Shown piece after piece: positions 1 to 8,869 of a stretch of DNA of 64,000 bases. A program made the position numbers and the translations under genes. A model generated the notes under the pieces. That model did not search any database and had not been told where the DNA came from. It saw only the letters and a program-made list of their open reading frames with translations. Source of the stretch: Bog-159 sp050008575 (GTDB lineage Bacteria > Acidobacteriota > Terriglobia > Bryobacterales > Bryobacteraceae). The DNA lies in assembly GCA_050008575.1 (NCBI GenBank), contig JBEKMJ010000006.1, positions 1 to 64,000 of the forward strand. The letters run 5' to 3'. The number at the start of each line of letters is the position of its first letter. Within the stretch, counting starts at the first letter, position 1.

Positions 1-419
1 GCCGCGTTCTGGCTGGCCAGAAACGGCGTGTAGAGCATAGGGAAGCCGACTTCCACCAGGACCGCCTGTACTCCCATGGCCTTCAACGCATTAAGCTGCA
101 TTTGCGCGTTCACCGGCAACGGGGGTGGATTCTGGTTGAAGTTCATGCCGCTCACCAGGCTGGGGCCGGAATTGGAATCCACGGCTTTCAGGCACACCGA
201 CATCAGCGTGGGAAACGGGGGATTGCCGCCCGGCGGAAGCGTGGCGTTGAAGTTCACGAGATAGTTGTTCAGCTCGGTGTACATGGGCTGAAACGAAGCC
301 GGCACCGATGGCGCTTGCGCGTACATGCCGGACGGCAACGAAAACAACAGCGGCAGGATGGCAAGAAAGCAAAAGGCGGACTTAATCGGGGCGGAGAGAG
401 TAAATTCGGTTCTCATCAT
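1..419 (-). CDS. Exported protein, 3' part missing (runs off window start)
   Basis: The reading frame is open from the ATG at 419 to the window edge, so the C-terminus lies outside. Residues 1-35 form a signal peptide (basic start, hydrophobic FCFLAILPLLFSLPSG core, AQA-like cleavage site). An AAGGA ribosome site lies about six bases upstream. The mature part contains FPTLMSVCLKAVDSNSG and then NALKAMGVQAVLVEVGFPM, which reads like one beta-alpha unit of a TIM barrel, as in glycoside hydrolases; that is inference from a short stretch. The second in-frame ATG (416) is an alternative start. No family can be named with confidence. Confidence 0.75.
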   Translation of the reverse strand, partial: MMRTEFTLSAPIKSAFCFLAILPLLFSLPSGMYAQAPSVPASFQPMYTELNNYLVNFNATLPPGGNPPFPTLMSVCLKAVDSNSGPSLVSGMNFNQNPPPLPVNAQMQLNALKAMGVQAVLVEVGFPMLYTPFLASQNA

Positions 420-1030
420 TATTTCCTTCGTGTTCTACCACAGGAATAGACCTTCTCAGAGCTAGCCGCACCTACTAATGCATTGAAGCTTGAAACGAAT
501 ACTTCTCGCTTATGCGGCGGATTAAATTCGGATGCCTTAAACATAGTTCCTATTTATAGGGAACATTGTCGAAAGGGACGAATCAAGGTTCTCAATAGAT
601 AGGATCGGTTTACGATGAATAGGTGGGCGGCGAGGAATTGTGAGCGGCCCGCAGTTATTTTGAAAAGTAATTCCGGCGATAACCGGTAAGCTCGGCCCTT
701 GTGGATGGCGGGTATAGGGCCTGTCGTGGCGCGATATTCCGGTAGTTGTCTACGGTACAAATATCCTGGAATGTAGCCGGTACAGGAACGAACCTGGATT
801 AGCCGTTCGCTCTCCATTTTGCGGGCCGCGCCGCGCCGGCCCGGCGCTGGGGGCGTCAAAGAAAGCACCGCGCGGCCATGGGGAGTCCTCCAGCGCAGGC
901 GGCGCCGCAGGCATCACGTTTCGAGTGTGACCCACCAAAAACTCGCTGTCAAGGTATTTCAGACCCGGTACTCGTGTTCTCCAAAGTTATCGGAACGGAA
1001 GGCGCGGCCCGCGCACCCGGCCAGGTTTGG
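420..1030. other. Gene-free stretch with one small palindrome
   Basis: About 600 bases separate the exported protein from the repeat cluster. The only structure I see is a near-perfect inverted repeat at 546-564 (GTTCC arms around a TATTTATA centre). It could be an operator for the divergent or upstream gene, but nothing else supports that. Open frames here show no protein-like composition. Confidence 0.4.
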
Positions 1031-1138
1031 TCAAAGAGCGGGCCTGCGAGGCCCGCGCAGGCTGCGAGCCTGCCCCACTACGGCGGAGAATGTAGAAGTT
1101 AAGCCCCTCGGCGGCGCATGGCGCCGCCCCACTGGGTT
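1031..1138. repeat. REP-like GC palindrome cluster
   Basis: Three short self-complementary units follow each other: GGGCCTGCGAGGCCCG, AGGCTGCGAGCCTGCCCCAC and GGCGGCGCATGGCGCCGCCC. The 50-bp block at about 1037-1088 reappears inverted at about 41715-41768. It lies directly downstream of the TadG-like stop codon. Confidence 0.8.
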
Positions 1139-1139
1139 C

Positions 1140-2618
1140 TTAGCGCGAGAGGCGGACGCTGATCTGGGCGGCAATGGTATTGAAAGCGACCGCCAATTGC
1201 GAGGCATCCGGGGCCAGCGCGAAATAGCCATGCGGCTGGTTGATCTGCATCTGGTAAAAAGTCTGTCCAAGGCCGGGCTGCCCGGCGAGCGCCGGATCGT
1301 TGGCTATTTTTTGCAACAACAGCGGATCGGGCATATCGTCGGGCGGGCCGTTGCCCATCAGCGCGATGTCGTAGATGAACGGATTCAGCGTGGTATTGGT
1401 GCGCACCTGGGTGGCTTCATTGTCCACCGCATTAGTGGATGCAATGACGATCTGCTGAGGGATGCTAACCGCTCCGATCGGGTTAAAGGCCGTGGTATAG
1501 GGCCACGTGGCACTATTCAGTTGGGTATAGGGGCCGGCCAACGAGTTGCCGTAAAAATCCTGGGTGGGCAGATTCGGAACATCCTGGGGGACGTTTGTGA
1601 GATTGGGGCCGTTGAACTTGCAGTTGCTGCTGCCGGTGAGGGAGTGCCCGTCATTGGGGAAGGTGATGGCGGTGGTGGTGGCATTCATGACACCGGCGGT
1701 GGAGCCGCTGGGCGCGGCGCCGCCGGCCCACTGCGCGATCACTCCGGGTGTACCCGCGGGCATGGTGCAACCGTCGGTGACGCCCAGCCCAGGCAGCGAG
1801 TAATCGGCCGTGACGCCGTTCGGCCGGCCGTCGGTCATGAACATGACGACGTTCATGCGGCTGGCATTGTTGACCCGCTGGAGTTCGGCGTAGGCCGACG
1901 CGATGGCCGCGGCCGACGAGGTATTTTCGTTGCAGGTAAGCTGCCCGATGAGGGACTGGATGGTATTGCCGTTGGAATCCGGCGTAGTGAAAGCCGTGGT
2001 GGACTGATAAGTATACACGGAGGAGCCGAAGGCCACCAGGCCGAGCTGATCGCGTCCGGGAGCGAAGTAGTTTACAAACGCGGCGGCATCGATTTTCATC
2101 AAAGCGCAGGCGGTCTGGCCGGTGCCGGCGACAATACCGTTCATCGACGAAGAGCGGTCGAGCACCATCATGAGCAGCACATCCCGGCGGCCCGCGACGC
2201 TGGACACATTGATGGTGGAGGCTTGCTGGTTCAACACGCGCAGAAAATATAACGGCGCTTGCACGGTGGCGGTGACGGTGACGGTGCGGTAATTGGCCGT
2301 GGAGGTTGAGTTTATGGAAACGGTGGCGGCAGCGCCGGTAGTGCGCCAATAGCCGGTGGGGAAGTTCCCGCTGAAAAAGCTCTGGGCAGTGCTGGTCGCG
2401 TTGGCCTCCTGGGCGGCCTCGTTGCTTCCCTGGCTGAGGGCGCGCGCGCCGGCCAACGCGGCGGAATCCGCGGCGGCTCCCAGTTTCGACCTGATGAGGT
2501 ACAAGGTGCTCACGTCGAATCCCAGTCCCACCAGGGGGAGCGTGATGGCCAGCGTCAGCGTGGTTAAGACGATGGCGATGCCCCGCGAGCGCTTTTTGCG
2601 GTTGTTGAGACGTTGCAT
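1140..2618 (-). CDS. TadG-like pilus assembly protein with vWA domain
   Basis: 492 residues. The N-terminus has a basic stretch and one membrane segment (about residues 14-36), followed by the TadE/TadG signature region LIRSKLGAAADSAALAGARA typical of Flp-type pilus assembly minor proteins. From about residue 145 it has a von Willebrand factor A domain: the metal-binding MIDAS reads LDRSSSMNG, and FMTDGRPNG gives a further vWA strand. It is probably anchored in the inner membrane with the vWA domain in the periplasm. GAGGAAG lies upstream of the ATG. It follows two TadE-like genes with 18 and 38 bases between coding regions, so the three form an operon. No tad ATPase or secretin genes are in the window, so the machinery must be elsewhere or these act alone. 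Confidence 0.88.
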   Translation of the reverse strand: MQRLNNRKKRSRGIAIVLTTLTLAITLPLVGLGFDVSTLYLIRSKLGAAADSAALAGARALSQGSNEAAQEANATSTAQSFFSGNFPTGYWRTTGAAATVSINSTSTANYRTVTVTATVQAPLYFLRVLNQQASTINVSSVAGRRDVLLMMVLDRSSSMNGIVAGTGQTACALMKIDAAAFVNYFAPGRDQLGLVAFGSSVYTYQSTTAFTTPDSNGNTIQSLIGQLTCNENTSSAAAIASAYAELQRVNNASRMNVVMFMTDGRPNGVTADYSLPGLGVTDGCTMPAGTPGVIAQWAGGAAPSGSTAGVMNATTTAITFPNDGHSLTGSSNCKFNGPNLTNVPQDVPNLPTQDFYGNSLAGPYTQLNSATWPYTTAFNPIGAVSIPQQIVIASTNAVDNEATQVRTNTTLNPFIYDIALMGNGPPDDMPDPLLLQKIANDPALAGQPGLGQTFYQMQINQPHGYFALAPDASQLAVAFNTIAAQISVRLSR

Positions 2619-2636
2619 GATAGCTTCCTCTTCGGT

Positions 2637-3242
2637 CTAAAATACAGCGCGGTTAAACGCGCCCAGATTGGCTATGAATCCGACGACGCCCAGATCCTTG
2701 AATGCGAAATCGCCTTCCGACATGTAAGCCAACCCCCCGGATGAGATGGAGATGACCGACGAGACATTGTCCGCCTGAGCGCCGGTATCGGTCGTATAAT
2801 TCAACACGTTGCCTGAGCTGTCGATGGAGGCAGGTTGTCCAAACGGACTGGTATACAGGGTATTGTTGCCAATTACGATGCGGCTTACCAACACGACGTG
2901 CCCGGAGTTTATGCAAGCGCAGGCGGACGTCAGGCTTTCGAAGGTGGAAAGCACTAAGACGCCGTTGCCGGTGTTGCTTCCGGTGACGTTGCCGCTGTTG
3001 GCCTGCAAGCTCAAGCCATTGGCGAGATCGTTGGCGGCCAGGTTCTGATTGGACTGCTGCGAGAAATTGACACCCTTGGCCATCATATGGCCGACATCGC
3101 GAGTCAGTTGGTTGACTTGAAAGTCGCGGAGCACGGCGATACCCAGGGTCACGAGGCCGAGTACGAGGGGCACGAAGAAAAAAGACGCGACCAAAACAAA
3201 TTCGATATAGACATTCCCTTTTTCATTTTGTTTGCGGCGCAT
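2637..3242 (-). CDS. TadE-like pilus assembly protein
   Basis: 201 residues from the ATG at 3242; a longer frame to 3284 lacks a good ribosome site, while AGAGGAA precedes the shorter start. The N-terminus has the TadE pattern GNVYIEFVLVASFFF with the conserved Glu inside a hydrophobic segment (about residues 8-38), as in pseudopilin-like minor subunits. The rest is Ser/Asn-rich and probably periplasmic. Middle gene of the tadE-tadE-tadG trio. The exact role in pilus assembly is inferred from family membership only. Confidence 0.82.
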   Translation of the reverse strand: MRRKQNEKGNVYIEFVLVASFFFVPLVLGLVTLGIAVLRDFQVNQLTRDVGHMMAKGVNFSQQSNQNLAANDLANGLSLQANSGNVTGSNTGNGVLVLSTFESLTSACACINSGHVVLVSRIVIGNNTLYTSPFGQPASIDSSGNVLNYTTDTGAQADNVSSVISISSGGLAYMSEGDFAFKDLGVVGFIANLGAFNRAVF

Positions 3243-3280
3243 GGTTTGGATTCCTCTTTTTCCGGGCATATGGCGCATCC

Positions 3281-3787
3281 TCAATTACAAACCGGGGGAG
3301 CGGGATTGACGATGGGCGGGCAGCCGCCGAGCGGGCAAGATTCCAGCACATCGGAGGAACTGGCGGTGATGGGGATGGGGCTGCCGCTCTTGAGAATGCC
3401 GACCGGGGTATAGTTATAGCCGACCACGGAGACTTCCACGACGTCGCCTCCGGTGCCGGTGTCGGGCAGACCGGTGACGGGGTTGAAGTAAGAGATGGAG
3501 ATTTTGCAAGCGCCGTTGGCGCCGCTCAGCATTCCGAGCGAGTTTTGCTGGACCACCTGCACGATGGAGTCGTTCATATAGGACTGGCCGGTTCCCAAGC
3601 GGTCGGTAACGGCGAACCGCACGCCCGCCTCGGCGGCGTTCTGCAAAGTCGCCTTGGTAAAGAGGGCGAGGGATAAGTCGACGACCAGAAACAGAAGGCC
3701 GAACATCAGCAATATAATAGCAGTGGCCTCTAACATCGCGTTACCGCGCTGTGAGTCTTTTTTGTTTCGTGCGGCGGCTGTATTCAT
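3281..3787 (-). CDS. TadE-like pilus assembly protein
   Basis: 168 residues if the ATG at 3787 is used, with AAGGA eight bases upstream; ATGs at 3805 and 3793 are also in frame. The TadE signature GNAMLEATAIILLMFGLLF places the conserved Glu at the start of a membrane helix (about residues 15-45), followed by FTKATLQNAAEAGVRFAV. It is the first gene of the tad trio. A 7-bp inverted repeat (CCCGAGA/TCTCGGG) at 3819-3853 lies in its leader. Confidence 0.82.
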   Translation of the reverse strand: MNTAAARNKKDSQRGNAMLEATAIILLMFGLLFLVVDLSLALFTKATLQNAAEAGVRFAVTDRLGTGQSYMNDSIVQVVQQNSLGMLSGANGACKISISYFNPVTGLPDTGTGGDVVEVSVVGYNYTPVGILKSGSPIPITASSSDVLESCPLGGCPPIVNPAPPVCN

Positions 3788-3818
3788 TAGCATCGTCCTT
3801 TCCATCTGATTGAGTGTA

Positions 3819-3853
3819 CCCGAGATTTTTGACGGATGTAAATGATTCTCGGG
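3819..3853 (-). promoter_or_regulatory. Inverted repeat in the leader of the tadE operon
   Basis: CCCGAGA at 3819-3825 and TCTCGGG at 3847-3853 are perfect complements with a 21-base spacer, 32 bases upstream of the first TadE start. It may be an operator or an mRNA hairpin. No promoter was recognised with confidence next to it. Confidence 0.3.
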
Positions 3854-4064
3854 AACTTATAAGTTACATAAGCACTACTGGTACTTTGGGGGCGGGGACT
3901 AGGGAGATAACTATAGTTAGCGGGCGAGTAATAACTCCGGGCGACAGGATGCCGGCAAACGAGAGACAGCGGCACGGAACGCGGCGATGCGGAAAATCGG
4001 CCGTTTTGCGGGCAGTTAACGGTAATTAACTATGGGGTAGCGGGTAGCGTCATGTACCGGTACC

Positions 4065-5228
4065 TCATCGTGTGCAGCAGATTTGGGTGGAGAGGAGGCT
4101 CCCGGCGGCGAAGAAATTTTCCTGGGAGAGCTGCTTATAAATGGAACCGGCCACGCCGGCGGCGATGGGGCCGTTGATGCGGAAGCCGCCGGTGAGCAGC
4201 ACCACGACGACCAGTTGATTGCGCTCCACGTCGTTAAAGGAGCCGAACCATCCGAGGTGATTGAGGGCGCGGGAATCGTGGCAGGTGCCGGTCTTACCGA
4301 GGATGGGCTCGTTCTGATCGACGCCGGCGCGGTGGGCGGTGCCGAAGTCGACCGCGCCGCGCATGCCGACCTTGACATCGCTAATCCAATTGGCGATATC
4401 CAGATGGCGTTTGACACGGGGGACGAAACGATCGATTTCCGGCTGGCTCTTAGGATATTGGAGGTGGTAGAGGGTGCCGCCGTTGGCGATGGCCGAAACG
4501 AGGGCGGCGAGTTCCAAGGGGGTCAACTGGATGCCTTCGCCATAGGCGGTCATCATGCCCACGCCGCCGTGTTCGGGAGGGGCAGCGGGCAGCGCGCCGG
4601 GGCGTTCGCCGGGGATCTGCCATCCGGCCTTGTCGCCGAGGCCGAAGAGGCGGGCGTAATGCACGACGCGTTCGTAGCCGAGGCGGTCGCCGAGGATCTT
4701 GAAATAGGGGTTATTGGAATGGGCCAAGGCGGTGGAGAGATCGAGGCTGGTGCGGCGGGTGAGGCGTACGGGGGTGTCGCGTTCGATCAATCCTTCGTTA
4801 AGGGCGGCGAAAGCGGTAACCAGCTTGATGGTGGAGCAAGGAGTAAAGCCGCTATCGAGGGCGGTTTTCTGGTTGACGATGGTGAGGACGCGGCCGGTTT
4901 GAGGATCGACTACGACCACGGTGCCGTTGTAGGGTCCGAGGGCATCGACGGCGGCGCGGCGGACGGCGAGATCGTCGCCATCGACGTTATCGCCGGCGGT
5001 GGGGTCGAAGATCGGGGGCCGGGGGCTGGGGGCTGGGGGCCGGTGGGCGACGTTGGCGTGCGGGTTCTGGAGAACCCGCGCAGACCTGGAGGTCTGCCCC
5101 ACTGACCTGGAGGTCTGCCCCACAGGCGGCGCATGGCGCCGCCCCACGGGCTTTTTGGCTGGGCGCACCGCGAACGCGGAGGGTGGCAGGAGGCACAGCA
5201 ACACGAATAATGTCAGGCTGCGCTGCAT
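4065..5228 (-). CDS. Penicillin-binding transpeptidase with repeat-derived insert
   Basis: 387 residues. A signal peptide (residues 1-20, FVLLCLLPPSAFA) is followed by an odd linker and then a penicillin-binding transpeptidase domain with all three active-site motifs: STIK (SxxK), SNN (SxN) in AHSNNPYFK, and KTGT. Such enzymes cross-link peptidoglycan; class D beta-lactamase/MecR-like sensors share the fold. Residues about 25-60 are encoded by two or three of the GC palindromes found between genes in this genome, followed by a Pro-rich stretch, so the linker looks like an in-frame repeat insertion. The start lies two bases after the maeB stop (TGA AA ATG), suggesting coupled translation. Confidence 0.85.
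   Translation of the reverse strand: MQRSLTLFVLLCLLPPSAFAVRPAKKPVGRRHAPPVGQTSRSVGQTSRSARVLQNPHANVAHRPPAPSPRPPIFDPTAGDNVDGDDLAVRRAAVDALGPYNGTVVVVDPQTGRVLTIVNQKTALDSGFTPCSTIKLVTAFAALNEGLIERDTPVRLTRRTSLDLSTALAHSNNPYFKILGDRLGYERVVHYARLFGLGDKAGWQIPGERPGALPAAPPEHGGVGMMTAYGEGIQLTPLELAALVSAIANGGTLYHLQYPKSQPEIDRFVPRVKRHLDIANWISDVKVGMRGAVDFGTAHRAGVDQNEPILGKTGTCHDSRALNHLGWFGSFNDVERNQLVVVVLLTGGFRINGPIAAGVAGSIYKQLSQENFFAAGSLLSTQICCTR
5049..5153. repeat. REP-like palindromes inside the PBP coding sequence
   Basis: Contains CGGGTTCTGGAGAACCCGC, two tandem GACCTGGAGGTCTGCCCCAC units and GGCGGCGCATGGCGCCGCC. The same units occur between genes at 1031-1138 and 60630 and elsewhere. Here they are translated, in frame, between the signal peptide and the catalytic domain. 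Confidence 0.85.
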
Positions 5229-5230
5229 TT

Positions 5231-7537
5231 TCAGGATTTTACCTTAGAGCCGCTATTATCAAACATCGGCACAGGGCTGGTCAAGCATGCGTCTTGGGCG
5301 TCGACGACGGCGACGGCGGCGATATTCACAATATCGTTGACTTCGGCGCCGCGCTGGAGGACGTGTACGGGGCGGGAGAGGCCCATCAGGATGGGGCCGA
5401 TGGGCTCGGCGCCGGCGATGCGTCCCAACAGCTTGTAGGCGATGTTGCCGGCTTCGAGATTGGGGAAGATGAGGACGTTGGCGCCGCCCTTTAGAGTGCT
5501 GAAGGGGAAGGTTTCTTCCAGGATTTCCGGCACGACGGCGGTATCGGCCTGCATTTCGCCATCGACCATGAGAGCCGGCTCGCGCTGACGGACCAGTTCG
5601 ACGGCTTTGCGCACCTTTTCGGCGAGGGGATGACGGGAGCTGCCGAAATTGGAAAAGGAGAGCATGGCGACGCGGGGCTCGACGTCGAAGCGGCGGGCCA
5701 TTTCGGCGGTATTGACGGCAATTTCGGCCAGATCCTCGGCGGTAGGCTCGATGTTGACGGTGGCGTCGGCCAGGAAATAAATTTCGCGTTTGGGCGTGAT
5801 CATGACGTAGACGCCGGAAACGCGGCGCATGCCGTGGCGCACCTCGATGACCTGCAAGGCGGGACGGATCATATCGGGATAATGCTGGGTGAGGCCGCCG
5901 ACCATGGCGTCGGCATCGCCCAGGCGCACCATCATGGCGCCGAAAACGTTGCGGTCGAGGATCGATTGATCGGCTTCGCGGCGGGTGACACCTTTGCGCT
6001 GGCGGAGGCTGTACATTTCCTCGGCATAGGCGGGCAGGCGGCCGGATTTGGCAGGCTCGACGATGCGCAGGCCGTCGAGGTGGAGATGCAATTCGGCCAT
6101 GGCGGCGCGGATGCGGGCTTCGTCGCCGAGCAGAATGGGACGGGCGATTTTCTCGTCCATGAGGATCTGGCAGGCGCGCAGGATTTTGGGCTCTTCGCCT
6201 TCGGGGAAGACGACGCGTTTGGGCTGGCGTTGGGCCTTGTGGATCATGACCCGCATGACTTCGTGGGCTTTGCCGAGGCGGCGTTCGAGCTGTTCGCGGT
6301 AATCGTTAATATCGATGGGGGATTGGGCAACCCCGGTTTCCATGGCGGCCTGCGCCACGGCGGCGGCTTCCCAGATGAGCACGCGCGAATCGAAGGGTTT
6401 GGGAATGATGTACTGGCGGCCGAATTCGAGGCGATCGACGCCATAGGCGCGGCGCACGTTATCGGGCACATCCTGGCGGGCGAGGGCGGCGAGGGCGCGG
6501 GTGGCGGCCAACTTCATCTCATCGTTGACCATGGTGGCGCGGACATCGAGGGCGCCGCGGAAAATGAAGGGGAATCCGAGGACGTTGTTGACCTGGTTGG
6601 GAAAGTCGGAGCGTCCGGTGGCCACGATGGCGTCGGGGCGGGTGGCGACGGCCACGTCGTAGGCGATTTCGGGATCGGGATTGGCGAGGGCGAAGACGAT
6701 GGGATCGTGGGCCATGGAGAGCAGCATTTCCGGGGTGACGCAATTGCCGCTGGAGAGGCCGAAGAAGACGTCGGCGCCGACGAACGCGTCGGCCAGGGTG
6801 CGCGCTTCGGTTTCAGCCGCGAAGCGCTCTTTGTAGGGATTCATGCCTTCCTTGCGGCCTTTATATACGACGCCCTTGGTATCGCACATGAGGATATTTT
6901 CGCGGCGCACGCCGAGGTTGACATAGTGCTGGGCGCAGGAGATGCCGGCGGCTCCGGCGCCGTTGAAAACCACGCGCACCTGGTCAATGCGCTTGCCGGC
7001 GAGGTCGAGGGCGTTGAGCAGGGCCGCGCCGGAGATGATGGCGGTGCCGTGCTGATCGTCGTGGAAGACGGGAATTTTCATGGTGCGGCGGCATTCTTCT
7101 TCGATGTAGAAGCATTCGGGGGCCTTGATGTCTTCGAGGTTGATGCCGCCGAAGGTGGGCTCAAGCAACTGGCAGGTGCGGACGATTTCGTCGGCGTTGG
7201 CGGTGGCGAGCTCGATGTCGAAGACGTCGATATCGGCGAAGCGTTTAAAGAGGACGGCTTTGCCTTCCATGACGGGCTTGCCGGCGGCGGGGCCGATATT
7301 GCCGAGTCCGAGGACGGCGGTGCCGTTGGTGACGACGGCGACGAGATTGCCTTTACCGGTGTACTTGTAGACGAGGCTGGGGTCGCGGGCGATTTCGAGG
7401 CAAGGGACGGCGACACCGGGGGTGTAGGCGAGACTCAAGTCGCGTTGGGTGAGGCAGGGTTTGGTGGGGGCGACGGCGATTTTGCCGGCGGGGGCGGAGG
7501 AATGGTATTTGAGCGCTTCTTGGGGGTCGATGGTCAT
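5231..7537 (-). CDS. maeB: NADP-dependent malic enzyme, MaeB type (malic enzyme-phosphotransacetylase fusion)
   Basis: 768 residues from the ATG at 7537, which has AAGGAG six bases upstream. Malic enzymes convert malate to pyruvate and CO2 with reduction of NAD(P). The N-terminal malic domain (about 1-160) holds SLAYTPGVAVPC and the metal/substrate region VFHDDQHGTAI; the nucleotide-binding domain (about 160-410) has VVFNGAGAAGISCA. The C-terminal half (about 430-760) is a phosphate acetyl/butyryltransferase-like domain (VVFPEGEEPKILRACQ, MVGGLTQHYPDMIRPALQ, FPNLEAGNIAYKLL), which in the MaeB family is thought to be regulatory. Length is normal for the family. It is cytoplasmic and precedes the PBP gene in the same operon. 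Confidence 0.95.
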   Translation of the reverse strand: MTIDPQEALKYHSSAPAGKIAVAPTKPCLTQRDLSLAYTPGVAVPCLEIARDPSLVYKYTGKGNLVAVVTNGTAVLGLGNIGPAAGKPVMEGKAVLFKRFADIDVFDIELATANADEIVRTCQLLEPTFGGINLEDIKAPECFYIEEECRRTMKIPVFHDDQHGTAIISGAALLNALDLAGKRIDQVRVVFNGAGAAGISCAQHYVNLGVRRENILMCDTKGVVYKGRKEGMNPYKERFAAETEARTLADAFVGADVFFGLSSGNCVTPEMLLSMAHDPIVFALANPDPEIAYDVAVATRPDAIVATGRSDFPNQVNNVLGFPFIFRGALDVRATMVNDEMKLAATRALAALARQDVPDNVRRAYGVDRLEFGRQYIIPKPFDSRVLIWEAAAVAQAAMETGVAQSPIDINDYREQLERRLGKAHEVMRVMIHKAQRQPKRVVFPEGEEPKILRACQILMDEKIARPILLGDEARIRAAMAELHLHLDGLRIVEPAKSGRLPAYAEEMYSLRQRKGVTRREADQSILDRNVFGAMMVRLGDADAMVGGLTQHYPDMIRPALQVIEVRHGMRRVSGVYVMITPKREIYFLADATVNIEPTAEDLAEIAVNTAEMARRFDVEPRVAMLSFSNFGSSRHPLAEKVRKAVELVRQREPALMVDGEMQADTAVVPEILEETFPFSTLKGGANVLIFPNLEAGNIAYKLLGRIAGAEPIGPILMGLSRPVHVLQRGAEVNDIVNIAAVAVVDAQDACLTSPVPMFDNSGSKVKS

Positions 7538-7612
7538 GGGCGGCTCCTTCGGGTTTACAGGCATATTATAGTTGTTTACCCGGTTGTGCGATATAGGCAG
7601 GGGCGGGAAGTG

Positions 7613-7660
7613 GGCGGGTCTGGAGACCCGCCGCAGGCGTAGACGCCTGCCCCACAGTCC
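7613..7660. repeat. REP-like palindromes upstream of maeB
   Basis: GCGGGTCTGGAGACCCGC followed by GCAGGCGTAGACGCCTGCCCCAC: two hairpin units with the common CCCCAC tail. Placed between maeB and the 3' end of the next minus-strand gene. Confidence 0.75.
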
Positions 7661-7718
7661 ACTGCGCTACAGGTTAGTGTGGTTTGATGGGATGCTGGTT
7701 TACAAGGCAAGGCGCAGG

Positions 7719-8339
7719 TTAGTGGGGTTTGATGGGCGGGTCGGGCAGGGCATCGCTGAATTCTTTCACCGGCTTGCCATTTTCGGCGCGATAGAGGACT
7801 TCGGTCTGGCCATCGCCTTTGAGCCAGGTGACCTGGTACTTGGCGGGCGGGGTTTCATCCTTGCCCTTCTTTCCCTTGGGGGGATCGGTTTGGGGTGCTT
7901 CGGGCTGAGGTTGTGCGGGGTCTTTCGGGCGGGCGGCTACGAGGCGCTCGAGGCTGTCGCAAGCCTTTATGAATGAGCGGTCCAGGCGGCTGCTTGCCTG
8001 CGTCATACGGTCGAAGATGGAGACGCGGGCGAGGATGTCGAGACCTTCCTGGTGGGCTTCGAGCTGGAAGCGGTCGGCGCGCAATAGCATCCACTGGGCG
8101 ATGGCGGCCTGGTAGACGAGGTGCCGTTGGTAGGAGGTTTCGGGCCGATACTGGTTTTCGAGTTCGGCGTGGATCCGGTCAAAATCCTGCTGCTGTTCGT
8201 CTGGGAGGATGAGGGTTCTGGCGCGCAGGCCGTGGCGTAGGGCGTTCATGGAAGAGGCGGCCTTTCCGGCGGGGCTTTTGGGACCCGAAGACTTGTGTGC
8301 ATGGCGGCGGCTGGCCGCGGTCTTCTTCTTTGATGTCAT
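7719..8339 (-). CDS. Conserved hypothetical protein, acidobacterial GPKSPAGKA family
   Basis: 206 residues. The N-terminus is Lys/Arg/Ser-rich and carries SSGPKSPAGKAASSMNALRHG, a signature that I recognise from small multicopy proteins of Acidobacteria with no assigned function. The middle is charged and probably helical (about residues 45-130); the C-terminus is Pro/Lys-rich. No signal peptide or membrane segment. The last 22 bases plus flank are duplicated at 7670-7691 and 7715-7736, a partial tandem duplication just past the stop codon. Function unknown. Confidence 0.65.
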   Translation of the reverse strand: MTSKKKTAASRRHAHKSSGPKSPAGKAASSMNALRHGLRARTLILPDEQQQDFDRIHAELENQYRPETSYQRHLVYQAAIAQWMLLRADRFQLEAHQEGLDILARVSIFDRMTQASSRLDRSFIKACDSLERLVAARPKDPAQPQPEAPQTDPPKGKKGKDETPPAKYQVTWLKGDGQTEVLYRAENGKPVKEFSDALPDPPIKPH

Positions 8340-8393
8340 ACGGTTACCTCGTTTTTTACAAACGAACCTAGGGGAGCGAGCTGGGCTAAAGCC

Positions 8394-8516
8394 GAGCCGG
8401 GCGAGCTGCGCTCGCCTCCACAGGCTAAAGCCTATGCCACCAAGCCCTGCAAAAGCCAGCCAGAGCTTCGAGGCCGGCGGCCTGCGAGGCCGCCGGCAGG
8501 CTGCGAGCCTGCCCCA
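8394..8516. repeat. REP-like palindrome cluster
   Basis: Units include GGCGAGCTGCGCTCGCC, CACAGGCTAAAGCCTATGCC, GGCGGCCTGCGAGGCCGCC and AGGCTGCGAGCCTGCCCCACC. The stretch 8340-8660 holds these repeats and no recognisable gene. Confidence 0.75.
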
Positions 8517-8770
8517 CCAAATGGCTCCGGGCGCTGTACCACTTCAGGGGTGCGGGGGTCTTTCTGGCTCCAGATTAGCATTGCGGTGGGCTGGAAACGG
8601 GCGGGGCGCGGCGCCGGTTGAGCCGTAGGTGATTGGAAAATTGGGAGAAACGGGGGCGAGGGAATTTCATGCGGACGTGTGACCGTATACCGGCCAAGCG
8701 CTGAACGCAGTTCTCTCTCGACCGCACGAAGGCGATGTGGTAATCCGCTGTGCGCCGCTTTCCTCTTTGG

Positions 8771-8800
8771 AGAAACCCACTCGCCAGAAACCCACTCGCC
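8771..8800. repeat. 15-bp tandem duplication
   Basis: AGAAACCCACTCGCC occurs twice head to tail at 8771-8785 and 8786-8800, between the recombinase remnant and a repeat unit. It looks like a local replication slip. Confidence 0.85.
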
Positions 8801-8815
8801 AACCTGTAGATTTGC

Positions 8816-8866
8816 GAGGCGCGGGGCTGAAGCCCCGCGCGGGATAAATCCCGCCCCCCAAGGCTT
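8816..8866. repeat. REP-like palindromes interrupting a recombinase remnant
   Basis: GCGGGGCTGAAGCCCCGC followed by GCGGGATAAATCCCGCCCCC. On the minus strand this lies directly downstream of the surviving recombinase fragment. Confidence 0.75.
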
Positions 8867-8869
8867 TGG

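Noticed and set aside
554..868. 104-codon frame on the minus strand
   Set aside because: No ribosome site, no recognisable motif, and composition like the surrounding non-coding sequence.
819..2252. Long plus-strand frame of 477 codons
   Set aside because: It is antisense to the TadG-like gene, its protein is Arg/Gly/Val-rich without any motif, and the minus-strand frame has signal, vWA and MIDAS motifs.
4083..5105. Plus-strand frame of 340 codons opposite the PBP
   Set aside because: Composition (Gly, Ala, Glu repeats) is that of a shadow in high-GC DNA; PBP motifs lie on the other strand.
5630..7642. Plus-strand frame of 670 codons opposite maeB
   Set aside because: Gly/Ala/Asp-rich shadow of the malic enzyme; no domain visible.
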